DNA of 31,854 nt from Syntrophaceae bacterium. GTDB lineage: Bacteria > Desulfobacterota > Syntrophorhabdia > Syntrophorhabdales > WCHB1-27. Made by a program: the position numbers and the translations under genes. Below the pieces are notes generated by a model that saw only the letters and a program-made list of their open reading frames with translations, did no database searches and was not told the origin of the DNA. Location: NCBI GenBank assembly GCA_003165115.1, contig PLSJ01000064.1, positions 1 to 31,854 of the forward strand, in the 5' to 3' direction. Positions 23,569-30,553 of the stretch are shown one piece after another (the first letter of the stretch is position 1; each line of letters opens with the position of its first letter).

Positions 23569-24648
23569 TCAGGCCAGGAAGCGATAGAAAACCTCCCCGC
23601 TCGCCCGCACCACAAAACAGGGCATATTCCGGAGAATATTGCTCAGGACCCCGTTCGTCCTGCTGTCTTCACGGTGGAAACTGTTTTCCCCGCAGCCAGC
23701 AGGATAGACGTAGGTGAGGTCTTTGCGTGCCGCCCCCCATCGCGCTTTCCACTGCATGAGTCCGCTGTCCCCCACGTAGGTGCGCCCGAAATCCAGGTAG
23801 CGGTAGCCCTCCCGTATCGCGTCTTCGACCATTTTCCAGATGATGAGGTGGTTCGGCTTCTTCGCGATCGACCCCCTGTCGGACGCCGCAAACTTGTAAT
23901 AAACGCTCTCCTTGAACTTCAGTTGCACCACGCCGGCGATGTTCACGCCGTCCGCACGCGCGAGAAGGAGCGACGCGATTTTCAGGGGATAAAGGATTTC
24001 CCAGAGGTTTTTGAAGAAACGGAAGGGCTGCACCGGTACGCCGAGCCTTTTCCTGGTAGCCGTGTGCAGCCTGTAGAATTCCTTCATATCGTCCAGGGTC
24101 GCACCCTCGACAACCTCGACCGAGGAGTTTTGCGCCTTCCTGATCGCCCGCTGCACACAGTCTTTATGGAAAGACCGGAAGAGATCCTTCGCATTCCCGC
24201 CAAGGTCGAGGACAAAATTGCAGTATTTCGCCGGTCCGCCCGGGGTCGCACCCGGCACGGCTTCCGCGAGCCTGTACGTCCGCAGCTCGGCTGACGTGAT
24301 GCCCTGGGCGGCCCGAAAGTCCTCTACCGTCCCGATGATGGCCGCCATATCCTCTTTACCGCTCACGAGCGGGTCGCAGGCGTCGGAGAAGGGGTAGGAA
24401 ACGAGGCGTGTTTTCATGGACAGGCCGCGGACCGGCACAAAGGGCAGCGCGGCCTCGATCTCGCCATTGCCGATTACGCAGTATTTGCTCTTGTATCCGT
24501 AAGTCTTCTCCACCACCCGGTGCCATGCCGCGTGATGGTACACGGCGGACAGGGGGTGCCGTCCGATAAAACGCTCCCATGCGTCTTCGCCTACCTCTTC
24601 CATGCTTTTGATGCGCGCAGTCGTCTCCATCTCCCGTTTCCGCGCCAA
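23569..24648 (-). CDS. FemAB/GNAT-like protein 2 (XrtA-associated FemAB type)
   Basis: A 359-aa paralogue of FemAB-like protein 1. Shared blocks are KKPNHLIIW, LDFGRT, ARWG and the two-domain GNAT pattern. The start is probably TTG at 24648, where GGAG lies 9 nt upstream; the first ATG (24630) is 6 codons later with GGGAG directly abutting it. The gene starts just after the stop of the deacetylase-like gene (24652), so the deacetylase, FemAB 2 and FemAB 1 form a tightly spaced cassette. That arrangement suggests joint action on the same amino sugar, for example deacetylation followed by N-acylation. This is inference. Confidence 0.85.
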   Translation of the reverse strand: MARKREMETTARIKSMEEVGEDAWERFIGRHPLSAVYHHAAWHRVVEKTYGYKSKYCVIGNGEIEAALPFVPVRGLSMKTRLVSYPFSDACDPLVSGKEDMAAIIGTVEDFRAAQGITSAELRTYRLAEAVPGATPGGPAKYCNFVLDLGGNAKDLFRSFHKDCVQRAIRKAQNSSVEVVEGATLDDMKEFYRLHTATRKRLGVPVQPFRFFKNLWEILYPLKIASLLLARADGVNIAGVVQLKFKESVYYKFAASDRGSIAKKPNHLIIWKMVEDAIREGYRYLDFGRTYVGDSGLMQWKARWGAARKDLTYVYPAGCGENSFHREDSRTNGVLSNILRNMPCFVVRASGEVFYRFLA

Positions 24649-24651
24649 TCT

Positions 24652-25974
24652 CTAAAACTCCAAAGCCCGTCGCACGAAATCCATCAGGGTCACCGAGTCC
24701 ACGTCGGCGGAAACGGTGAAGCCGCTCCTCATGCCGTCGGGCCAACGCCACAGCCGGAGCACGGGAAAGGGCGAGTTTTCGATCTCCGCAAGCATCGCCG
24801 CCTCATCCTGCCTTGCGAAGGTGGCGTAACGGTCGATAAAGACCGCATGCTCGCCGGGAGAGCTTGAACGCTCGACCAAAAACCCCTCCTCCCTGAGGAA
24901 CGTCTCCGCCTCCCTGGGGCAGGCCGCGGAGAGTCCAACGGTGGCCTTGCGCCCCTCCACACAGGGGTAGGCGCTGCTCCCGTTGCGCGACCCCACCGGA
25001 CGCGCCGCCATGTAGTCCTCAAAGAACGGCGCCTGGGCCGGGGGGGACCCTTCCGGCGACTTCATGAGCATGGTGGCCCGCGCCGGGACTCTTACCCACG
25101 TCCTTAAAGCTCCGTCGCCAAGCCGCTCATGCTCCCAACTCAAGCCCTGCCGCGACCTCCACCACTCGGTAATCTCCGTCAGCGATGCGACCCATATGGG
25201 CTTCTCGAACGATTTCAGTCCGGTCACGATCTCCTTTATGCAATCCCTGATGTAATGAAACCGCTCCGGATGGAAGAGGAGGTGGAAGAGCCCGCCCTGC
25301 TCGTACGTCTTCCGGAGAACGCTCGTCCATACCTCCACGATCTTTGCCTTGTTCCTGACCCTGAACCTTTCGAGGAGCATTTCATCGTCGGGACCGGTGA
25401 TGGGGATATCGAGGCACCCGTTTCTGAATCTTGGCAGCGCCGGGCGGTTTTCCGCATAATCTATGTGATAAAGCGTGTCGATCTTCCGCAGGCATTTGTG
25501 CTCCCGGCCGTTGCCGTTTGCGTGTATGCCGTTGGGCCAGAGGACCATGTTGTTGCTGGTCCAGGCGAAGCCGCCCCTTTCGAGCACTTCGAGCGTGTCG
25601 TTATTGTAACTCAGATAGGGGCAACGGAAGCCGCTGACAGGCATGTGGAACCGCGTGAAGGCGCGGGAGCATTTGCGGATGATTTCGATCTGTTCCTTCT
25701 TGCTCTTGTTCTTCATGTTCGTATGTATATAGCCGTGCGCCGCCACATCGTGGCCTATTTGCCTCAGTTTCCTGAAAAGCACGACGTTTTCCCACAAGAG
25801 AGAGGCGGTGATGCAAAAGGTGATCTTCGTGCCCCCGTTGAGGTTCCCCTGAAGGAAAGAGATCATCTGGAGAAAGTTTCTCCTCCCCATGATAAAACGC
25901 TTCAATATCTGGGCCGACCGCTCGAAGGAATGGATGAACCCCTTGGTCGTCACCACGTGATTCAGATAGCTCAT
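24652..25974 (-). CDS. Polysaccharide deacetylase-like protein with apparently permuted motifs
   Basis: A 440-aa protein related to NodB/CE4 deacetylases. The N-terminal part holds ITFCITASLL (51-60, the usual second strand), GHDVAAHGYIHTN (74-86) with the H80-x3-H84 metal pair, and GFRCPYLSYN (115-124). The expected first motif (TFDD) is absent from the N-terminus. A DVD motif instead lies at the very C-terminus: SADVDSVTLMDFVRR, with D424 and D426. Between them are a middle deacetylase-like part and about 110 residues of unassigned domain. The ATG at 25974 has GAGGG about 7 nt upstream. It overlaps the start region of the next FemAB gene. It probably deacetylates an EPS amino sugar if the C-terminal Asp completes the site. 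Confidence 0.8.
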   Translation of the reverse strand: MSYLNHVVTTKGFIHSFERSAQILKRFIMGRRNFLQMISFLQGNLNGGTKITFCITASLLWENVVLFRKLRQIGHDVAAHGYIHTNMKNKSKKEQIEIIRKCSRAFTRFHMPVSGFRCPYLSYNNDTLEVLERGGFAWTSNNMVLWPNGIHANGNGREHKCLRKIDTLYHIDYAENRPALPRFRNGCLDIPITGPDDEMLLERFRVRNKAKIVEVWTSVLRKTYEQGGLFHLLFHPERFHYIRDCIKEIVTGLKSFEKPIWVASLTEITEWWRSRQGLSWEHERLGDGALRTWVRVPARATMLMKSPEGSPPAQAPFFEDYMAARPVGSRNGSSAYPCVEGRKATVGLSAACPREAETFLREEGFLVERSSSPGEHAVFIDRYATFARQDEAAMLAEIENSPFPVLRLWRWPDGMRSGFTVSADVDSVTLMDFVRRALEF

Positions 25975-26049
25975 GACGTCCCTCTCGAATTCTGCATCGT
26001 GCCGCCTTCCCGCTTCGCTCCCGGAACCGGCGCGCCGGGGGAGACTCCG

Positions 26050-27201
26050 TTACGTTCCGGCCGCCGAAAACGGCGCGTAATCCTGCGCTGCGACGTCCTG
26101 TCTCATGAATCCCTTTATTTCGTGGGCCACGTACACGATCTGTCCGGCCGTCAACTCGGCGAACATGGGAAGCGAAAGCATTTCGGCCGCGCATTGCTCC
26201 GCAACCGGGAACGTCCCCTTTTGCAGGCCCAGGAAGCCGTACGCCTCCTGAAGATGTATGGGCACCGGGTAATGGATGTTGCAGGAGATCTCCCTGTCCG
26301 CGAGAGAGGACATAAGCTCGTCACGGTTCGGCACCCTGACCATATATACGTGGAACACGTGCTCGCCGTATGACTTCTCGACCGGAAGGCGCACGTCTTC
26401 CAACCCGGACAGGAGCCCGTTGTAGAGCGCGGCGTTATCCCGTCGCGCCCTGTTCCAGTCCTCTAAGTACTTCAGCTTGACGGTGAGGACGGCGCCCTGA
26501 AATCCGTCCATCCTCCCGTTCCACCCTATCGTCGAATGATAATACTTCCGGATCTGCCCGTGGTCGCGCAGGACCGATATGCGTTCGGCCAGCCTATCGT
26601 TATTGGTCACCACGGCCCCTGCCTCACCGTACGCCCCGAGGTTCTTTCCCGGATAAAAGCTGAAAGCACCGGCGTCGCCTATGCTCCCAGCCCTTCTCCC
26701 CTTGTAGAGAGCGCCGTGGGCCTGGCATGCGTCCTCGATGACGACGAGTCCCCGGTCTCTCGCTATCTCCATGATCGGGTCCATGTCGGCCATCTGGCCG
26801 AAGAGGTGGACGGGGATGACGGCCCTGGTTTTCCGCGTGATCGCTCTTTCGAGCAGGCGGGGGTCCATGAGACAGGAATCCGCCTCGACATCGACAAAAA
26901 CGGGCTTCGCCCCCGTAAAGCTGATTGCCTCGGCCGTGGCGATGAAGGTATTCGGCACGGTGATGACCTCATCGCCGGGACCAACACCACACGCCTGCAG
27001 GGCAAGCCAGAGCGCCGACGTGCCGCTGCTCACGCCCATGGCGTGCCGAGTATCGCAAAATTCGGCAAACTTCTTTTCGAATTCGGCAACGAACGGTCCG
27101 CCGGCAAAGGCCGTTGCCTCGAGGACCCGGTGGATGGCCGCGGCCACCTCCAGCCGGATGGATTCATATTGCTGCTTAAGGTCGACAAAAGGGACTTTCA
27201 T
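26050..27201 (-). CDS. DegT/DnrJ/EryC1/StrS aminotransferase (WbpE-like)
   Basis: A 383-aa PLP-dependent sugar aminotransferase acting on a keto-sugar nucleotide in the cytoplasm. SSGTSALWLAL (58-68) binds the PLP phosphate. VIEDACQAHGA holds the PLP-stacking/binding Asp157 and His162-like residues. The Schiff-base Lys is K186 in FSFYPGKNLGAYGEAG. The ATG at 27201 has AAAGGAGGAAG upstream. With the oxidoreductase and acetyltransferase nearby it recalls the WbpB-WbpE-WbpD route, in which a 3-keto sugar is aminated and acetylated to a 3-acetamido sugar. The exact sugar is not determined. Confidence 0.92.
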   Translation of the reverse strand: MKVPFVDLKQQYESIRLEVAAAIHRVLEATAFAGGPFVAEFEKKFAEFCDTRHAMGVSSGTSALWLALQACGVGPGDEVITVPNTFIATAEAISFTGAKPVFVDVEADSCLMDPRLLERAITRKTRAVIPVHLFGQMADMDPIMEIARDRGLVVIEDACQAHGALYKGRRAGSIGDAGAFSFYPGKNLGAYGEAGAVVTNNDRLAERISVLRDHGQIRKYYHSTIGWNGRMDGFQGAVLTVKLKYLEDWNRARRDNAALYNGLLSGLEDVRLPVEKSYGEHVFHVYMVRVPNRDELMSSLADREISCNIHYPVPIHLQEAYGFLGLQKGTFPVAEQCAAEMLSLPMFAELTAGQIVYVAHEIKGFMRQDVAAQDYAPFSAAGT

Positions 27202-27339
27202 GCCGTGCTTCCTCCTTTCGAATGGAATTCCAGCGCATGTTTATGGCGGGGCTTCTTGCTTTCGGTTTTTCCTGCCGGCGTGCGGATGCTCCGGTAGACT
27301 GCTGCGGCCCCATGAAGACCTGGCGGGCAGATACGCTAC

Positions 27340-27648
27340 TTACTCGATCGTCTCATCGGCCTGTGCGGCGATAATCTCTTTTCTGTCCGGGCCAAGCCTC
27401 CCGGAGTCCCCGGATGCACCTAAAAGAATGGTCGCGGACGAGGCGACGGCTACCAGCGTCGTGATCGAAACGAGTCTCGAAGAGAGGCTTAAGACAAAGA
27501 AGAAATCGAGGACGTCGACCAGGAGGCCCGTCGAGAGCCCCACGACAAGGCCGCCCGCGATCATCCTGTTGAAGTCGAGTCCCCACTTGTGCGCCAGGGG
27601 CAGCAGGAGCAATTGGCTGATGACCAGACCGTAGAGTATGTTCTCCAT
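27340..27648 (-). CDS. Small membrane protein of unknown function
   Basis: A 102-aa protein with two or three hydrophobic segments: MENILYGLVISQLLLLPLAH, the stretch IAGGLVVGLSTGLLVDVLDF, and LVSITTLVAVASSATILL. It ends in a hydrophilic tail. I recognise no family. The ribosome site is weak (GGGGAAG about 11 nt before the ATG). It lies between the aminotransferase and the acetyltransferase of the 3-acetamido-sugar module, with gaps of 138 and 99 bp, all on one strand. It could be a real small membrane partner of EPS assembly or a less important ORF. Confidence 0.55.
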   Translation of the reverse strand: MENILYGLVISQLLLLPLAHKWGLDFNRMIAGGLVVGLSTGLLVDVLDFFFVLSLSSRLVSITTLVAVASSATILLGASGDSGRLGPDRKEIIAAQADETIE

Positions 27649-27747
27649 GAGCTACATCTTCCCCCTTTCATTTTGGCATCACGATCTTCGGGTCCGGCTT
27701 ATGTCCGGCCCTTCACCCCGCCTATTTTATCCCCCGAAAGCGCGCCG

Positions 27748-28242
27748 TCACACCGCTATGTCTCTCTTTTCCGCATCGGTTGTCCGCCTGAGCACCCTCG
27801 CGGGATTTCCTGCCACGATCGTGTATGGCGCCACATCTTTCGCCACGACGCTGCCGGCGCCCACTATCGCATTCTCTCCGATGGTGACGTTTGCAAGGAT
27901 GGTCGCCCCCGATCCAATCGAGGCCCCCTTTCTGACCGTGGTCGGCTCCACGACCCAATCTTCCTCCGTCTGCAGCCTGCCCAACACCGCGGCCCTGGGG
28001 TACGTATCGTTGATGAACGTGACCCCGTGGCCGATAAAGACCTCGTCTTCGATCACCACGCCCTCGCAGATGAACGTATGGCTCGATATCTTGCAGTTCT
28101 TCCCGACCCTTGCGTTCTTTTGAATTTCGACAAACGCGCCGATCTTCGTGTTATCGCCCACGGTGCAGCCGTACAGGTTGATGAACTTCGACATCTTTAC
28201 GTTTTTCCCCAATGCCACGTCGGTCGAAATGAACGTCGTCAT
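27748..28242 (-). CDS. Sugar N-acetyltransferase, left-handed beta-helix (WbpD/WlbB-like)
   Basis: A 164-aa hexapeptide-repeat acetyltransferase. Repeats such as VGDNTKIGAFVEI, ASIGSGATILANV and TIGENAIVGAGSVV form the beta-helix. The FINDTYPRA motif (77-84) is typical of WlbB/WbpD enzymes that acetylate the 3-amino group of UDP-sugar uronic acids. His72 in FIGHGVTF may be the catalytic base. The start overlaps the stop of the oxidoreductase by ATGA (4 bp), so the two are translationally coupled. It is trimeric in known relatives. Confidence 0.93.
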   Translation of the reverse strand: MTTFISTDVALGKNVKMSKFINLYGCTVGDNTKIGAFVEIQKNARVGKNCKISSHTFICEGVVIEDEVFIGHGVTFINDTYPRAAVLGRLQTEEDWVVEPTTVRKGASIGSGATILANVTIGENAIVGAGSVVAKDVAPYTIVAGNPARVLRRTTDAEKRDIAV

Positions 28243-29240
28243 AGGTACACCATCTCACCTTTCTTCTTCAGCGACTTGTCCGCCGCCTCAAGCATCTTCA
28301 CCACCCTGATCCCCGCCCGGCCGTCGTTTATCGGCGTCGTGTCGTTGTTGATGCAATCGACAAAGTACTGTGACTCCAGCTTGAGCGCCTCCACCTGGTC
28401 CACCTTGGGGACCCACATGTCACCCGAGCGGTAGCTGATGAGGAGATCGTAGATCCCCTCCTTGTTGTTCACCTCGACGCCCTTGTCGTATATCCTGATC
28501 TTCTCATCCGCGTCGAGGTCGTTCCAGACGAGCATTTTCTTGCCTCCCCCGATCAGCGTGGTCCTTACCTTTACGGGGGAAAGCCAGTTCACATTGAGAT
28601 GGGCGATCATCTTGTCGGAGAAATAGATGGTGACGTAGGCCACGTCCTCGAGCCCGTTGACGTGGGCTTCACCCGTCGCCACCAATGCCTGGGCGTTCCC
28701 GTCGATGATATAATCCACAATGGCCAGATCGTGAGGGGCGAGGTCCCATACCACGTTTACGTCATGCTGGAAGAGTCCGAGGTTCACGCGAACGGAGTCG
28801 AAATAGTAAAGCTTCCCGAGGGCCTCGCTTTCGATGATCTGCTTGATCTTTTTGACCGCGCCGGTGAAAAGAAAGGTGTGGTCCACCATGATCAGCAGGT
28901 TCCTCTTTTCGGCAAGCTCCACGAGTTCCTCTGCCTGTTGGACGCTCGCCGTGAACGGCTTTTCCACAAAAATGTGCTTGCCGTTCATGAGCGCCGTTTT
29001 TGCAAGCTCGAAATGCGTCGAGACGGGGGTGACCACAGCTACCGCATCGACGTCGGGCGAGGTTACCACCTCCCTGAAGTCAGAGGTGACTTCCGTCCCC
29101 GGGAAGAGCCTTTGGGCCTTCCTTAAGGCATTGCCATCGACATCACAGATAGAGACGACCTTACCGCCTTCTATGCTGTTGAAATTCCTTACTATATTCG
29201 CGCCCCAGTAACCATAGCCGATAACACCGATGCGTATCAT
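28239..29240 (-). CDS. Gfo/Idh/MocA oxidoreductase (WbpB-like)
   Basis: A 333-aa NAD(P)-dependent sugar-nucleotide dehydrogenase. The Rossmann motif is GYGYWG (8-13). EKP (93-95) is the family catalytic/nucleotide-binding block, and DLAPHDLAI carries the conserved His. By family and context it likely oxidises the 3-hydroxyl of a UDP-N-acetylhexosaminuronic acid-type sugar to a 3-keto form for the aminotransferase. The ATG at 29240 has an AGGAGGC site. The UDP-GlcNAc 6-dehydrogenase (WbpA) that would make the substrate is not in the window. Followed by the acetyltransferase with ATGA overlap. Confidence 0.93.
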   Translation of the reverse strand: MIRIGVIGYGYWGANIVRNFNSIEGGKVVSICDVDGNALRKAQRLFPGTEVTSDFREVVTSPDVDAVAVVTPVSTHFELAKTALMNGKHIFVEKPFTASVQQAEELVELAEKRNLLIMVDHTFLFTGAVKKIKQIIESEALGKLYYFDSVRVNLGLFQHDVNVVWDLAPHDLAIVDYIIDGNAQALVATGEAHVNGLEDVAYVTIYFSDKMIAHLNVNWLSPVKVRTTLIGGGKKMLVWNDLDADEKIRIYDKGVEVNNKEGIYDLLISYRSGDMWVPKVDQVEALKLESQYFVDCINNDTTPINDGRAGIRVVKMLEAADKSLKKKGEMVYL

Positions 29241-29320
29241 TTTTGCCTCCTGTAGTGCTTGTCATGATGATGCGTCTCTTGGCGGCAAGAAAGGGGTTTG
29301 AAGACATCTTGAGAAACGTA

Positions 29321-30496
29321 TTAATAAGCGCCCCGGCAGGAAAACACGGTACCGGGCGTTTGCAGCAGGATTTTCAGGTCCAGCCAGACGGACCTGTCCC
29401 TGACATATCTCAGGTCAAGGCGAACCATTTCGTCAAAAGCGGTAATGCTTCGTCCCTTCACTTGCCAGAGCCCCGTGAGGCCCGGCTTCACCTCCAGTAC
29501 CCTCCGTCGATGCCAGATTTCGTAGCGCTCATACTCGTAGGGGATGGGCGGCCTCGGCCCCACGAGCGACATGTCCCCTTTCAGCACGTTGATGAGCTGG
29601 GGCAGCTCATCGAGACTCGTCTGTCGGAGCAGTCTCCCCAGGGGCGTGACCCTGCGGTCATTCTTTATCTTGAAAATCCCATCGCCTTCCGCTTTACCGT
29701 CGCCGCTGCCTTCTGTGTGTCCTTCTATATACCTCCTTATGTAGTCTATGTGGTCTTTCGGATCGCTGTTCGCGTACATGGACCTGAATTTGAGCAGGGT
29801 GAACTGCCTGCCGGACAGCCCCAAACGCCGCTGCGCGAAGAGAACGGGGCCGGCGGAAGCCATCTTGACGGCCAGGGCGATCGCAAAGAACAGGGGTGAA
29901 AGCAGAATGAGGCCCGAAACGCTCCCGATCAGGTCCATTATCCTCTTCAGCATGAGAGACCACCGGCGTGTCCTGTTCTCCCGCGAGAGGTCAGGGTAAA
30001 GATAGAGATCGAAGACGTTGCGGGCGCCTCCCTCATCCTGCTCCTCCTCCGGATAACTGTGGAGGGAGATCTTTATTCCTTGCAGCTCGTCGGGTCTGAG
30101 TGCCCGGGAAAGGGCCTGCATGACTTTCCCGGTCAGTTTATCCTTTATCTTCTGCTCCGCGGACGGAAGCTCGGTGAAGACGACACCGAAAACCTCGTTG
30201 CCTTTGTACCACCCTTTTATATCTATCTTCCTCGAACAGGAGCAGAGCGCGTAAGCGATCCTTTCCATCGCCGTTCTCCCGCCCCTGCCTTTCCCGATGC
30301 CGGCGGCGTCGAGGAGCATAAGGAGCAGCGGCTTTTTCGAGCGCTCTGTCCGCTTCCTTTCCGTGCGCATCATCGCATTAAACTCGGACTCGCCGTAGAA
30401 GTCATAGTCGTGGCTGGCGAGTGACGCGGCAAAGAGGGGCGAGAACGCCCGGTTCCGCCTTCTGTTTGTCCGGTTCTCTTTATTGACCAGGTTCAT
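29321..30496 (-). CDS. Undecaprenyl-phosphate sugar-1-phosphate transferase with GGDEF-like N-terminus
   Basis: A 391-aa initiating transferase. The C-terminal bacterial sugar-transferase domain (about 184-391) has one membrane-inserted helix (KRIMDLIGSVSGLILLSPLF), KFRSM (236-240), SLDELPQLINVLKGD (294-308), GPRP (313-316) and KPGLTGLWQVKGRS (337-350). It would transfer a sugar phosphate to undecaprenyl phosphate as the first step of repeat synthesis. The N-terminal part (about 38-165) has no membrane segments; its pattern, with LLLMLLDAAG and WYKGNEVFGVV (97-107), looks like a GGDEF domain whose active-site residues are lost, so it is probably a sensor or scaffold. The ATG at 30496 has AAAGAGAAC upstream. 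Confidence 0.9.
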   Translation of the reverse strand: MNLVNKENRTNRRRNRAFSPLFAASLASHDYDFYGESEFNAMMRTERKRTERSKKPLLLMLLDAAGIGKGRGGRTAMERIAYALCSCSRKIDIKGWYKGNEVFGVVFTELPSAEQKIKDKLTGKVMQALSRALRPDELQGIKISLHSYPEEEQDEGGARNVFDLYLYPDLSRENRTRRWSLMLKRIMDLIGSVSGLILLSPLFFAIALAVKMASAGPVLFAQRRLGLSGRQFTLLKFRSMYANSDPKDHIDYIRRYIEGHTEGSGDGKAEGDGIFKIKNDRRVTPLGRLLRQTSLDELPQLINVLKGDMSLVGPRPPIPYEYERYEIWHRRRVLEVKPGLTGLWQVKGRSITAFDEMVRLDLRYVRDRSVWLDLKILLQTPGTVFSCRGAY

Positions 30497-30553
30497 AGTC
30501 GATGCAGCTTATCCGGGAATTCGGGTGCGCGGGAGGCCTTTTCGGCCTGTGGG

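Noticed and set aside
25129..26373. Plus-strand reading frame (414 codons) across the deacetylase and aminotransferase genes
   Set aside because: It crosses two clear genes on the other strand and shows no domain.
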